The notes beneath the pieces were generated by a model. That model was not told where the DNA came from. It saw only the letters and a program-made list of their open reading frames with translations, and ran no database searches. From Allacma fusca (taxonomy: Eukaryota; Arthropoda; Collembola; Symphypleona; Sminthuridae), in NCBI GenBank assembly GCA_947179485.1, contig OX359246.1:24180001-24244000 (forward strand): a DNA stretch of 64,000 bases, given 5' to 3'. Of this stretch, positions 1 to 12,704 are shown piece after piece; position 1 is the stretch's first letter; every line of letters starts with the position of its first letter. Position numbers and translations under genes: made by a program.

Positions 1-40
1 CAAATATTGGCTGATTGGAAAATCCTGAGCTAATTTTGAA

Positions 41-1303
41 CAGTGCTGCGATCGGGTCAAGTAATTTCAAAACTTGACCATGAACTTGACTTGACCACGG
101 AACTTCAAGTAATTTTCAAGACAAAACTTGAACTTGATAACTCGCATTCGTGTAATTACTTGACTTGTCAAGTTCAAGTAATCAAGTAACTTTTGTAAGA
201 CCCGAACTTGATCAAGTAATTAAAGTTCCAATCTTGACTTGAACTTGACAAGACCATGACTTGAACGCAACTTGAACTTGACAATTCAAGTTAAGTATCA
301 CAAAAAATTAAACATGGCCACAATAAGTCGAACTTACATCAGCAAATTATTTCCTTCAGACTGAAAACCAAAATGCATTCAGAAAACAATTTTACTACTA
401 CTTTTTATTTAAAACCATTCGAGGACTTGTCCTTGTTGTAACTTTGAGCGTGAACTGAATACAGTAAAAGTTCGATATAAGGGACTATACAATTTATAAA
501 GGAATTTCCCTTATACAAAACGTCTAAACCATTGCGTAATTGAAAGTTGGGGTCAAACAAATGATATCGATATTTCCTTATAAGCTGAGGCCTTATAATG
601 GACTTTCACTATATGACGAGTTTTACATAGTGTCAAGTTTTATTTAATGTTCATATATGCATAAATACATACCTATTTGAGCATTACGAGTACTCTTAAT
701 TTAAAATTTAATAAACTAGTATTTACTTAATTATTAAACGCTTTTTGTAAACAGTCATCCAAGATCATTTTATACTGGAATTTATTTACACAAGTTGAAA
801 CTAATAATTCTAAGCAACAATACGAATTACCAAGATAATTCTTTCATTTCATGGAGACGCCGCTGCAACAACTATCAATGAGCAACGTCTGGTAAACAAG
901 ACCTTTATAAAAGGGACTCTGATTTTGAATTTTGCCCTTTGATCGATGGCATGTGCAAACAATATACCATGGACACGACATGAAATTGGATCGTGATTTT
1001 GAAATTGCTTCCGTCCTTCATGGCATGCGCAATCTAAAATTACTTGAAGTTGACCATGAAATCTCAAGTTCATGATCAAGTTTTTTCTTTCCATTACTTG
1101 ACCCTGAACTTGACTTGAGATTCAAGTAAATTTCTCTTACTTGTACTTGAACCTGACTTGTCCTAGAATATCATGGTCAAGCCGAGTACGTACTTGAATT
1201 TGACCCGAAAGATTCAAGTAAAAAAATTGGCCTACTTGAACGTGACCCGAACTTGAACTTGACTTGAAAACTCAAGTATTACTTGAACTTGTCCGCAGCT
1301 CTG
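41..1303. mobile_element. Non-autonomous hAT-like element with ACTTGAC/CAAGT words
   Basis: The element starts CAGTGCTGCG and its other end, read in reverse, starts CAGAGCTGCG. It is flanked by an exact 8-bp duplication ATTTTGAA (33-40 and 1304-1311). Removing the element plus one duplication restores the spacer seen at 14300 and 34960, which proves the insertion. An 8-bp duplication and CAG.G ends are typical of hAT transposons. No transposase is visible. Both subterminal zones (about 60-300 and 1040-1290) are packed with degenerate ACTTGAC / CAAGTAATT words in both orientations, probably transposase-binding sites. Confidence 0.9.
462..611. mobile_element. Short mariner/pogo-like MITE nested in the hAT-like element
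   Basis: A 150-bp segment starts CAGTAAAAGTTCGATATAAG and ends with an imperfect inverse (reverse reading TAGTGAAAGTCCATTATAAG). TA dinucleotides flank it at 460-461 and 612-613. The ends resemble the pogo/Tigger type seen at 8108-9634. It has no coding capacity and is younger than the hAT-like element that contains it. Confidence 0.6.
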
Positions 1304-1772
1304 ATTTTGAAGTTACTGCAAAAGACGAGGATTACAGATCTGCAACTACAAAGTACCAGCATAAATAGTCCAAAAATTCTGAAAATTGACGTAGTGATTG
1401 TCATGGCGCAGAACATGCACATATGGGTTGATTTTAAAAAGAGCTGATTTTGCTGCTAATTATTTGTATTCTTAATATCAGTAGACATCCTACATTCCTT
1501 CGGACCTGCATTAGATTTCTGCAGATAATTCTGTATTTCAAAGACATTCTAACAATGTATACGTATGTATGTTAGATGTAGTATTTCATTTTTGCTACTG
1601 TAATATCGAAACCAGGTTCCTTCAGTATATTACAGTAACCTAGCTAAAACGTGAAATGGAAACGTCTAAACGTAAAATATCACAACTAATTGTTGCAATA
1701 TTATCAATAATACATAAAAAAAGAATACGTTAGCTTCGACAGAAGTTGTTCAATTGCAAGCTCTATCCCTAT

Positions 1773-1996
1773 CAGTGCTCGGACTGGGTACGGGTACAGA
1801 AGTTGCTTACCCGCAGGTACACGGGTACTACCCAGTTACTCTGGATTTTAGACAATAAAGTGGGTGCAGGTACGGATATTGGTACTCACTCAGTGACAAT
1901 CGGGTAGTACCCAAAAGATACGGGTATCACTATGTAAAATACCCGTACCCATGGGTGCTGTGCCTGCGTATTTTTGGGTACTTCAAGGATTCTTGC
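1773..1996. mobile_element. Word-rich hAT-like fragment (GGGTACGGGTAC)
   Basis: The left end CAGTGCTCGG abuts the unit 0 spacer exactly where the match to the other copies stops. The interior is filled with GGGTAC / GTACCC words in both orientations. The right end near 1996 is only weakly inverse, and I find no second copy of the 8 bp before position 1773 (ATCCCTAT), so the right side is probably deleted or rearranged. Confidence 0.5.
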
Positions 1997-2029
1997 TGGG
2001 ATGGATTAATGTCTAACAATAAGACCTAC

Positions 2030-2964
2030 CAGAGCTATGCAGTATTTTCAAATACAGTATTTTAAAATACGTATTTTCAGACCACAAAGTATTTTGTATT
2101 TTGTATTTCAATGTTGGTGAGCAGTGAGCAAGTATTTTGTACTTAGTATTTTGAGGACCACTAAATACAAAAGTATTTGGTATTTACTTACTCTCAATGA
2201 CATGTGAATTGTATTTCAAATAAAGTATTTGGCTCAAAATACTTTTCACTAGTATTAATTCTGATTTTGACATTGTGTGCAGCTTGTATGATGTGAAATA
2301 TCTGTGCAAATTCCATTTTAGCATTGGAATGACATACGTTGAATGAATCCCTTTACTACATCTAACATTTTCAGGTTCTCGATACTACATTACGTCGTTG
2401 AAGAGGCGAAATGGTCTACGCGCGCATGCTTTTGTACAGCACAGACCATTTAGCCTCCGCAACAACGATATTTAATATATGCCGAAGACCGACTCGATTT
2501 AATTTTCACATAATAACTTTTTTTTATAGTAATCATTTCGAAAATACATTTAATTCCTAATAAATAAAATTTTCATATTAATCTACTTCACTACTTCAGT
2601 AACAGTCAAAACGACTTATAATATAATTAATTTTAATGGACTGACCTATTCGGCAACCGTTGAACAATTTGTTACTACACATGTCTTATATGCCTTGTCT
2701 TTGAAGTGACTGTTTTAAAAGGTTTGTGTTATATAAACTGAGAAGAGTGATCATTATGTGGGTATTTTAAGGAAAGTATTGTATTTAAAATACAGTATTT
2801 TGTATTTGAGTATTTTAAAATACCTACCATGTATTGTATTTTCATTTGTATTTTATCAATATAACCTGAAGTATTTTACTTTGTATTTTGTATTTTCCAT
2901 ATTTTATTTCAAGTATTTTATTTTGTATTTTGTCATCGAAGACCAAGTATTTTGCATAGCTCTG
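2030..2964. mobile_element. Non-autonomous hAT-like element with GTATTTT words
   Basis: The ends are CAGAGCTATGCA at 2030 and its inverse TGCATAGCTCTG ending at 2964. An exact 8-bp duplication AGACCTAC sits at 2022-2029 and 2965-2972. About the first 210 and last 210 bases are dominated by GTATTTTG/AAAATAC words. The open frames at 2758-3018 arise from this repeat and from flanking sequence and are not genes. The middle (about 2250-2730) is ordinary AT-rich DNA without a transposase. Confidence 0.9.
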
Positions 2965-3590
2965 AGACCTACCAACCGTGGATTTGCATATTTCTTTGTA
3001 TACAATTACTTGCGTTAATGACAGTTCCAAGTTGCTTCGTCTCATTTGTGATTACGTGGTAATTGCAATCTAACGCTTCTAATAATTCATCCCAGTAATC
3101 TAATGAAGGAATAGAGCGTAGATTCAGTCAAATCGCCTGTTTATCGACTTAAATAGTGAAGCTCTTCCAAAAAGAATTTCAAGAGGGAGGATCTTGACAT
3201 TCAGTTTAATTAGTTCATTGGGAGCGTAACATTACAATTAGGTTTAAAGACGTTTTATGAGATAAGTTCGGGAATAGATATATGTCCATTTATTAGCAGA
3301 ACCATTTCTACCCAAGGTTGCCCAATTGAAAACGCCAAGGCATTTTATGCAGGCAATTTGAGCATTTTCAATCCTGGGCATTTATGTCACTTTGAGTATT
3401 TATTGCAGTGAATATTTATAAAATTTTGGAATGAAAAATATCATTCCTTGCAGACAATATTTATATTTCAGTCCCGTTGATTATTGTTGATAATTTTGAT
3501 GTTAAAACAACTTGACAGACATCTGAACTTGGCTTTTAAAATTTTCATAGGGTTGCATTTGAGTCCTATTTCGCCTGCATTGGTCGAAAA

Positions 3591-4789
3591 TAGGGATGGG
3601 AAATTTACACATACGACCTGCAGGATTGGATTAAGTGATTGAGGGGGAAAATTCCGACCACTTGGATTGGATTAACGGATTAAATGACAAAATTGCGATC
3701 ACTTGGATTGGATTAAGGGATTGAGGGGAAAATTCTGACAACTTGAATTGGATTAAGGGATTGACGGGGAAATGGTTGATGAATAAAAATCCGCAGATGT
3801 ACATTGGATTTCCAATAAGGATGTAGATATTAAGGATTGATGAAGAAAATCAAAACTTTTCTAATGGATTAGCACATAGACCAATTTAATTCTTACATAA
3901 GTCAGATTAACGGGTCAACATTTGTTAATACATACTTATATGGTTTGCGCTATTGGCCACCATAAATTCAGTAATTCAGATTGGGATAATGCGATGAAGT
4001 GAATATCCTACTAGTTGGTTAAAATTACAAGGTTGGTCCTATTTATTCAAACACATTAGAATGCAGTAACTTATTGTGGATGGAGTGGAACCAGAAATAA
4101 TCTGCTTAAAATAGAGTTCAATTCACAATTCCAGCTTACACATTTATGATACACATTTCAATTATTATATTATGCTCCCGCTAGAAAACGCTTCACATTT
4201 TTTGCTCGGGATTTGTTTGAGCACAATTGTCCTGCTAATTTTCATGCGGGCTAAAATACTAGCAATCAAAATATGCACATATTTGAGGCAAGGGTAAAGA
4301 GAATTTGTTACTCCGTAATCAGTAAAAAAAGCTTGAAGATTCTACTTCATTCCCACGTTCTTTGCTAAGATTTATATTTTTACAAACCATTACGACATGA
4401 TTCCTGTTTGAAAACAGCCTAGGAATTGTGCCATTTGAACACAAGCTACAAGTTTATTATAAAGCCGCTAGATGCTGAAAAATGTGAAAAAAATGTAGTA
4501 TTGATAAAGCATCAGATATAATCCAATCCACACTACTGACAGCAGTGAATTTTGGGATTAGGATTGACCCAATAATTCTTTAAGTATTGGATTAGGATTT
4601 GGATTAATTCGTTGCCATACAAATAATCGGATTTAACTAGTAGATTAAAATGAAAGCATTGAGCCGGGATTGAGGATTAAGGATTAGATCCAGGTTTCCC
4701 CAACACTTGGATTGGGATTAATTATTTCTTATAAATTTTGTAATCCGGGATTAAATTAATCCCGGATTAATAATCCATTCCCATCCATG
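3591..4789. mobile_element. Non-autonomous hAT-like element with GGATTAAG words
   Basis: The left end reads TAGGGATGGGAAAT. The right end, in reverse, reads CATGGATGGGAATG. An exact 8-bp duplication GTCGAAAA lies at 3583-3590 and 4790-4797. Words such as GGATTGGATTAAGGGATT fill the first and last 250 bases. No coding sequence is visible. The ends share GGATGGGAA with the transposase-carrying hAT element at 21362-24544, so that family may have mobilised it. Confidence 0.88.
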
Positions 4790-4984
4790 GTCGAAAATTT
4801 CCGTCTCGGGCTCCATAAATGTGAGACAGTTTATGAATGCTTGTTTTATAAAGCTGTAATATAAAAGGAATATTCAATCTTACAACAGTCGATTTGGTAT
4901 TTGGGTTTTTAAAGCGATGCATAAATTAAGTTAACTTTGGCATAAACGTGTAAATTGTACTTTCATTTTTCTTCTAGTCTTTAA

Positions 4985-5185
4985 GTACTTTTGGGAGCGG
5001 AAGCATTCTTGTTCCTGCAGGAACAGATCCAGGAACCAACTTTGAATTTGTTCCCATTTTTATGGGAACGGGATAATTGCTTATGTTCCTTAAAATGGGC
5101 ATAGTTACAGGTATGGGTGCCAAATTTCCGTTCCCATGGACAGAACCATAGTAGAAGTCAACTCGTTCCTACTCTGGAGAGTGGT
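4985..5185. repeat. GTTCC/GGAAC word-rich fragment
   Basis: GTTCC and GGAAC words recur across this stretch, in the style of the complete hAT-like elements nearby. I could not find paired ends or a duplication, so it is probably a truncated copy of another word-type family. Confidence 0.35.
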
Positions 5186-5864
5186 TGGAAATCAGACTTG
5201 TACGCTGAAGTACGCGAGGCTTGAAAACGTCAAACAACTTTGCACTCACACCCACCAATGGTCACAAACAGAAAGCTAATATAGAATTGGATTTGTTTTC
5301 AGCCTCTAAGCCTCCTATCTCACCTAGTGTAGATATCCAAAGTTTTGTACCCCGCGTAACTGTTTCTATGGGACGCATATAGCGATAGTGCTTTGGGAAA
5401 TTCGTTGGGCGTTTTATCGAAAATCCCAACGGATTTCCTGCAAGAATGCGCCCAAATGACCCTCTCCCATATGCCCTTTCCCATATGAATATTTCCAACA
5501 GGATGTAATATTGGCCCTTCCTCCCAATGTAGTTAAATATGCACTTACTTTATTATGTTTCTTATAAATTATAAACTGCACCAAACAAACGGTTAGAAAA
5601 CGCACTATTTTTAATGATTTGAAAATATTTTATTATTATTTATTATATTCTTATTTACAGTTAAAACTGCAAATTAAAATAAACTTACAAACAACTACAC
5701 TACAAGCTCCACAAACAAATGCGGGAAGACGGGAGCTAAGAACTTGTCCGGTACTCTGACCATCTAAAACAAATTATTATAAAAAAACTTATTAAACTTA
5801 TTACAAAAAAAATTAAAAAAAATTAAAATTTAATGAAATCTGAATTAATAAAGGGAATTCAGCT

Positions 5865-6360
5865 TAGTGTTTCTGTTCGGTATCGGGAATTCCCGAGGTT
5901 CCGGTTCGGTTTTTGGTTCCGGTCCGGTTTCGGGTCAACGTTTTAAAGAACCGTTACATTTCGGTCCGGTTTCGGATCATCGGTTTATGAACCGTCAAAT
6001 TTCGGCCCGGTTTCGGGTACAAAAATCAAAACCGAAAGTTTTCGGGAAGGGGTTGTTAAAGCTGCTGTTTTGGATGAAAACGCGAAACCTGCATTTGGCC
6101 AGCATTTGTCAACTATTATTTGAAAAGGCGACACAATTTTGACTTCCATAAAAATTAATCATATACATTTTCTGTCGGTTCGGAAAGGAACCGGAACCGG
6201 TTCGGGAACCGCTTTTATTTTCCGGATCGGTTCCGGGAAGTCAAAAATGTCCCGGACTCGAAAATATCGGTTCCGGTTTCGGGAACAGAATTGGGATTTT
6301 TTTCGGTTCGGGAAAACGAGTCGGGCCGAGTCCATGTTTTGGTACCGTTCAGAAACACTA
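5865..6360. mobile_element. Non-autonomous hAT-like element with GGTTCCGG/TTCGG words
   Basis: This 496-bp element starts TAGTGTTTCTGTTCGGTA and ends with the near-perfect inverse TACCGTTCAGAAACACTA. An exact 8-bp duplication ATTCAGCT flanks it (5857-5864 and 6361-6368). It is GC-richer than its surroundings because it is built from TTCGGTTCCGGT-like words. The frames at 5867-6142 and 6139-6378 are products of the word repeat, not genes. Confidence 0.9.
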
Positions 6361-6599
6361 ATTCAGCTTGAAACATGAAATAAATTCTATATGGAGTACA
6401 CGTGAGTAGGTTTTTAAAACGGTAATCAAGGGAGACGTAACTATTGTTGACTAAGAAATTTACCAGTAATTAAATATTCAATTAGCGAAATTAAACAGCT
6501 TATTAAAATTGTTTAAAATTAATTTGAGAACTGTTACCTAATTGTGAAGTTCAAAAACTTTATACACATAAATTTTACGCTGGTTACGGCGGCCTAAAT

Positions 6600-6795
6600 A
6601 CGTGGTTTAATGCCCAAGGGAGAACAAAAGTTCGGGCCATATCGCCCTGGTTTGCGCGGGAAATCACGCTGAAGTTTTAAATTCTAACTCGTCGATAAAG
6701 GGTCCTGGCCAACTTAAGTTTTCAAATGTTACATCCTATAAGAAAATGGTATACATTATTCTGAAGTAGTTCTAAGGCTCAAGTACAACCCACTA
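6600..6795 (+). repeat. Dispersed repeat R, copy a
   Basis: This matches the copy at 20449-20665 (+) and the inverted copy at 32641-32955. Shared landmarks are GCGGGAAATC, AGTTTTAAATT and GTCGATAAAGGGTC. A further shared piece lies at 7418-7520 against 20764-20870, so the repeat unit is longer and this copy is interrupted. No reading frame is conserved between copies and the class is unknown. Confidence 0.7.
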
Positions 6796-6809
6796 TTGGT
6801 AACCAACGG

Positions 6810-7200
6810 TTTCTTGACTCTGGGTTGATCAATTTTGATCAGCGCTGGTTTTTTACCTCAAATTGACCAATATGGGTCAGTGCTGGTTCCTTGACCTCAA
6901 ATTGACCAATATTGGTCACAATTAGTTTCTTGTCTGCAGATTGATCAACATTTGTCACAATCAATGCTTTGGTATCAGATAGACCAATATTGGTCACAAT
7001 TAGTTTCTTGTCCCAGATTGATCAACATTTGTCACAATCAATGTTTTGGTATCAGATTGGCCAATATTGGTCACAATTAGTTTCTTGTCCCAGATTGATC
7101 AACATTTGTCACAATCAATGTTTTGGTATCAGATTGACCAATATTGGCCTCAATTGGATTATTGACATCATATTGACATATATTGGTCTCTTGGCCTCAG
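6810..7200. repeat. Minisatellite, 77-78 bp period built from two 38-39 bp halves
   Basis: The phrase TAGTTTCTTG recurs at 6923, 7001 and 7078. Each period has a half with TTGACCAATATTGGTCA, which contains a perfect palindrome, and a half with GATTGATCAACATTTGTCAC. The repeat degrades towards both ends. The frame at 6969-7352 is a by-product. The TGGCCAATATTGGTC motif reappears at 27655-27830. Confidence 0.85.
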
Positions 7201-8107
7201 GTTCGTCCATTCTCTCTAGAGCTGGTTTTCAGGTGGTTGGATCAAGAAAAAAACGAAGTCAATTTTTTCCCGTACAAATGCCTTCGTTTTTACCTGCAGA
7301 AATATTTTTAATGCCAACTGTAGCAATTGATATGTATGAAATATTATGGTAATTTCAGCGACGAAAAACTGCGATTTAGGTTAAATTTATTATTGTTGAA
7401 ATATTAATAAATATATGGTAAAAGTGTTGTCACAATTCTTCCGGCAAATTTGAAGAAATTCAGGTGGTTCCTAAAGCTAACGAGGAAAAGCGAGGAAGTT
7501 ACGGTTAGCGATTTTGTATTTGTGTTTTGTAATCTCGAAGCGATTCATTTCAGTCGGAAATCTTCCTTCGTCAAGAATTACTGCCTGAGATTGTTTGGCT
7601 AAGTTTACGATTTGCTTTAAAGAGTCCGATTTATGTGTCCGTCATATATGTATTTCACTGACACCTCAACAGTGCTTAACTAAAGATAGTTTATTTAGGT
7701 ATCATTGAAACAACAATTAAATCACGTTTTATGTCATTAACTTTATACATTATTATTATACAAGTGATTATGAGCTATCATAAGATCCTCTAATAACACA
7801 TCTTCTAAAAATTCCTTCCTCTCAAAAATAGTTTCTCGTCTAACATCATTACGTTGGTCATGACCCTGTTCCCATCTTATTGTTAGGTCTATAATTAAAC
7901 CTGTCTTAATCCTCTTATAAATGCATGTCAACTCTTCTAGTTGATCCGTTTATTTCTAAACAATGAACCTCTTCTGCAACCACATAATTTTCTTTCTTTT
8001 GTAATTCATCTCCAATTATTAATCGGATCTGATTATGAGTATTATTTCTCAAAAGATCTCCTTTTTCACAGTCACCAAGAATACGATTTAGTGTTTCTCC
8101 CCTAGTA
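7201..8107. other. No gene seen; repeat piece at 7418-7520
   Basis: Apart from a 100-bp piece shared with 20764-20870 (around TGTTGTCACAATTCTTC), I see only short unconserved frames. Those at 7743-8136 on the - strand match no family I know and have no recognisable splice structure. Confidence 0.5.
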
Positions 8108-9634
8108 CAGAAAAACTCGATATAACGGATTCCCATGGAACCCGTAAAATTTGTCCGCTATAAAAATGTCCGTTGTATGCACATAACGGATAAAATCTGT
8201 TATATAATTTCCTAAATTACAAACAAGGCTGATTATGCATACTGACTTAATTTCTTCGAATTAAAACATGCAAACACCTGATTAATAATATAAATAATAA
8301 ATCAAGTAGAAACATCGAATTGATTAAATATAGAAGTACAATAATTATTATACTTCGACACGCAGAAACTTCTTCACGAAAATGTTTTGTCCAAATATCA
8401 TTCATTGTGGATGAAGACTTGGCTGGATGCACTTTAGCTTGAGAAATCCCACTTTGATTTTCAAAACTATTAGACGCCTTTCCCCCTTTTAAACTCGGGT
8501 TGATTTTTTGGACATTTTAGCACGGTGAACAAATTGCAAAACATAAATCTAAACTAAATGGATTAAATATCTTTTATGTTCTTATTCATGCAACCAAAAT
8601 GTATGCACAAAGATGCGGTCTCTACGTGACCATTGTTGCTACACACATATTGTAGGAATCCAAATCCCAACCCCAAATTCAGACGCCGCGCTCACTCTGG
8701 TGAGGCGCGTTTTAACAACTTCCCTTCCCCAATTCTCCATTCCCGTCTGCCCACGTCATCCCCTTCTCCTTCCCTAATCTACTCAATGTTAAGGAAGGAA
8801 GAGCCATTCTCTTCCTTATCAACGAACGCCACCAGCACCATTCGCGTTTTCCCCCATGACCACGTCATGGGGTGACCTGGGAGAATTATTATTGTAGTTT
8901 CTGGGAACCATATAGCTTCCAGACTATATGAAGTAAAAACGTTTTTGATTTGGGATATTTTAAAAATTTCTGTGCCATCCAGGGTCATTAAATGGTCAAA
9001 TGTAGGAGCTTTGAATTAATTATGTTTTAAAATTCTTTAGCAACTTTGGTAGCATGTAAACATAAAACTATTGTACACAACCTTGTTTTTAGTTATTCGA
9101 CCTAACAGTGGTTCAAAAACAATTTCTTTCATGGTTACCTTAATTATGGGACACCACCCGAGTTGTTCAACATTGGAGGGAGAACCCACTGGCCCCCGCC
9201 TAATTGACTCTGCCGACCGATGTGCCTCAAAATTGTTTAGCAGGTACAAAAAAACAGTAGTTTAAAAGATTTTGAACAAAAATCCAGGAATTTCATTCGT
9301 AATCAGACGGGTCCCATCACACTGATAGTGCAAAATGGTAACAACATTTTGCTTAAGCACACAACGACAGCAGAACGACAGAGGTCACAGGTGATGTCAG
9401 CTGGGTCATAGGAAGTGTGACCTAGGTCGTTCTGCTGTCTTTTTCTGCTCAAGCAAAATGTTAAAGTGAGCCAATATAATATTTGCAATACATTTCCGTA
9501 TGAAATCCTTTATATGGTTGCGTTGTATGGAATAATTTTAGCATTGGTTATATGGGAGCCTTGCCGGGACAAACAAATCTGTCCGGTGTAACTAAATATC
9601 CGTTGTAGAGCCATCAGCTATATCGAGTTTTCCC
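8108..9634. mobile_element. pogo/Tigger-like DNA element, non-autonomous
   Basis: The left end is CAGAAAAACTCGATATAACG and the right end in reverse is GGGAAAACTCGATATAGC. TA dinucleotides flank both (8106-8107 and 9635-9636). Second-layer inverse words (ATAACGGAT... and ATCCGTTGTA) follow the tips. This TIR and TA duplication are typical of the pogo/Tigger branch of Tc1/mariner. Internal frames are all under 90 codons and none resembles a DDE transposase or a CENPB-type HTH domain, so it is a deletion derivative. Confidence 0.75.
9343..9462. repeat. 120-bp fold-back inverted repeat
   Basis: The left arm starts AACATTTTGCTTAAGCAC and the right arm ends CTCAAGCAAAATGTT. The arms are about 47 bp and match at about 40 positions, with a loop of about 26 bp. 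The transcript of either strand would form a long hairpin. It lies inside the pogo-like element. It could be a small fold-back MITE or a hairpin precursor. Confidence 0.75.
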
Positions 9635-9636
9635 TA

Positions 9637-12600
9637 TACATCTAATATGTCTACAAATACGGACATCTTGATTTCTGCCTGGAATACATCTTACTGGGAA
9701 AACGTTTGTAGACATTTTAAAAATAGACAACCACTCCGAACTTACAAATTCAGTTTTATTTAATATGAACTTGTTTCTAAGTTCACATTCAACAAACAGT
9801 TCAACTACAGCTCCGCGATAAGGTTAAGAACACCATTCTTGAAATTTATCCTCTCGTAGTTTTCATCTTATTAATTTAGGCGTTTCCAATTTTTCGTTCG
9901 CTCTCTGCAACTTCGTAACCTCTTCACATGTAAACATAGTAGTGCTTAAAACACTCATTTCTTCAATTTAATTTGTATCGATAATCCATGATAAGCCATA
10001 AGCTGGGTTAGTTTACCTTGCTTCAAATTTTTAGACATATATCTCTGTGTTTCATTGAAAGTATCGCATGATCATGAGATGACTTGTCTTTTTACCTTTG
10101 GGAGAATTCCAGCTATAATGGATGAATTAATCTGAAATCCTGGTGTGTTAACAAATCATTTGTTCATAAACATTTCCATTTTGTTGATTTTCATTAATTT
10201 TAACAAATTGGCGTAATTTCGTGTATATTACTTGTTCAATGATTCTTCGAATAACAATACAACACATTTTCCCCCCTCGTCTAACCCAGATGAACGATAA
10301 CAAATTCCACATATTATACAACATTATTTTATCACTAAGACATACAACAAACTTGCCGGGGTTCGTAGCAAGATCTGGGTCAGATTGTTTGTAATTCCTG
10401 TCAACGACCTGGTTGAATATTCGTTCTCCGATTGGTCTTAAACGAAAAAGAATCTGAATCCTTTACGAATATTCAGTTATTTGTTTTACAGTATGTTTCC
10501 GCTATTGACGGCCATTTGATGCAATTTGTATGGTCAATCCTGCGAGATGCTCACAAGGTCGCTGCGTTCAGAATTAAGGGCATGGGGTAGCTGTTGAGAA
10601 CACAGCAAGATTGAGGATTTATAATTTCATAAGAAAAAGGGAATCGAGAGGGAAATGTCAGATTGTGAGGATGTATGAACTGTGGAAATCCTCTCAATGG
10701 ACTGACTCACTTCGCACAGAGACAATTTATTTGATTATAATCAAGTCAGCAGTTAGTCTGGTTTCATCATGGTCTAAAATGTATTCGGAGTTGAGAGAGT
10801 AAAAGTAAGCACTGACATTAATTTGATTTTAATATTACCTAGTAGTTTTCGGATCGATTCAATTTGATTCAATTGTTTCAATTTATTCAATTTGAATCTT
10901 CAATTGAAATAAAATACCGATTTTCGATTCAATTTCCCCCAAAGCAATTCAATTCGATTCAGTTCACTCCGTGAATCGAATTGATTCATAAATCAAACGA
11001 TTCAAACGTGAAAATACAAAATATTTCCTTATGTTACTGCAGTGCAATATGTATTCCTATGCATATTATAAAGTTTATAGTAAAAGCTCCGTTAAAGTAA
11101 CAAGCGTTGTGTTATACGTAGTATTTGGATTTTGAATATACAAAGAAAACGTCCCTTTGCGCAGCAGGGTGCCCAGAAGCCCTGATTTGATCTGTGGTCA
11201 CCTGATGACCTGATGAGCTTGAATTTAGTCGTGGTTTCTGAGCAGATGACAACAACAAATCACTGACAGTTCGGGGTAAAGTGTCTGAATTTTGTCATTA
11301 CCTTTCATAGTCTATTTAAATACTAACAGAATGCATAACCGTTAACGTTGTTGCTACAGGACTGTCGAGAGGTGAGGTTGTGCTCATCTGAGCTCCCTTA
11401 TCTTTAGACAGATCTGCATAAAAACTTTGAGACACATAATTCTTTTTTTTTTGTCTCCACCACCCGAGTCTCTCTGCTTGGAGATTTGTGATCCCTGCTG
11501 TCAAGTGTCTACCGGGCGAGCGTCTTGCACCATAACGCTACCTTGTGCTGTTAGTGATTTGCCACCACCGAATCAGCACTTGATTCCCGGGTAGTTTGCA
11601 CCCATAGGCTTTTGGGACATTTTGATTTAGCAGTGATCCCCACGAATCCACGTCATTGCCTTGTGGTATTGACTTGGGGGTGAGTGTCCCAATATCTGGC
11701 ACATTCCTCAGGTTCTGCATAAAGTGCAGAGGCTCACCTGCATTTTACTGTTGGTAGAATAGCAGCCGGAGCCCCTGACATAACTTGAGTAGATTGCATA
11801 TCTTAGTGAAGCAGTTGCCCAAATAGCAACTTAGGGATACGAAATCGGATAAGCAAATTCAGGAAAGTGAACATCCCATGCTCACTCTTCCAATGCTATT
11901 CGTAAATTAACATGTTCGACAGGGTAATCTGCAATGGGCCCACTGATGGCCTGAGCAGTGTCCCATAACTTTGGTTGTGGGACCCCCTAAAATACATACA
12001 TACATAACCGTTAACCAACATGCTGCCTTGTATGTAATATGGTATTTAGGGCGGTTTCAGCTTCCTTATAAGATTCCTGTTTACATTGTTTAGGTCAAAA
12101 CCCCATATGGGTTCGTTATTAATTCAATTCGGTTAGCAGGTTCGTGCGTAAAAATGAGTTCTGTACTTCTCGCACTTTTCCTCCAAGAATGCTCGACCGA
12201 TTTTGTTCAACAATTTTTGTGAACTTTCTTTAGGCCAATTCCTCGGATGAGTTTGGCTCTCAAATGATACTCCCTCATATGCAATTCCTGTTGAAAATGG
12301 CAAAGTTAGGATATTCTATAGTGTAATTTGCTGGGAGCTAAAATATTGGTTCTCGATTTTGTTTATGCCAAACGCAAGGTTGGTAAGGTTATGTTATGAA
12401 AGGCTAAAATATATTGGACGAAACTTACTGTTGTACAAACGCAAAATAAATATCAGATTATCAACTATTTTCAAAACGAATGTACTTTGCTTCAGCTATT
12501 TGTATCCGCTTCAAGTGATTTTACATGTGATGTATTCAAGTATGTACATAACTGATGAACGAGAAAAAATCGACTTGCTAGTATTTCTGATATATATTAA

Positions 12601-12704
12601 TGTAATTTAGTTTTAAGTTAATTATACATAATGTGATGATATTCTGCGGTTGTATAGATGATATGGGCCCCCCTGGGAGAACCCTTAAAAAATTCGAATT
12701 ATTT
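9637..12704. other. No gene seen
   Basis: This is AT-rich sequence with only short unconserved frames. A GC-richer patch at 11300-11990 looks like old repeat sequence, but I could not assign it. A word-rich patch at 10842-11010 is listed separately. The whole stretch belongs to the transposon nest that separates the two remains of GILT pseudogene 0. Confidence 0.5.
10842..11010. repeat. GATTCAATT word-rich fragment
   Basis: Dense repeats of GATTCAATTTGATTC and its inverse GAATCGAATTGATTC fill this patch. The style is that of the subterminal zones of the complete hAT-like elements in the window. No paired ends or duplication were found. Confidence 0.4.

Larger units (their letters stand above)
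1..1772 (+). repeat. Partial copy of the ICK-GILT unit (unit 0, spacer downstream of the ICK gene)
   Basis: Bases 1-40 and 1304-1772 match the spacer downstream of both intact ICK genes (about 14280-14770 and 34930-35395). Shared stretches include the run around the word TTACTGCAAAAGACGA and the line ending in CTCTATCCCTAT. The copy is split by the hAT-like element at 41-1303. It stops at 1772, at the 3' tail of what would be the GILT gene, where transposon sequence begins. This implies that the tandem array extends left of the window, with another ICK gene beyond position 1. Confidence 0.85.

Noticed and set aside
2758..3045. Tyr/Phe-rich open frames on both strands
   Set aside because: Produced by the GTATTTT word array and its flank.
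5867..6378. Gly/Arg/Ser-rich open frames
   Set aside because: They are translations of the TTCGGTTCC word array of a hAT-like element.
6923..7165. Regular repeats as a CRISPR array
   Set aside because: The repeats are contiguous 77-78 bp tandem units without unique spacers, in eukaryotic DNA.
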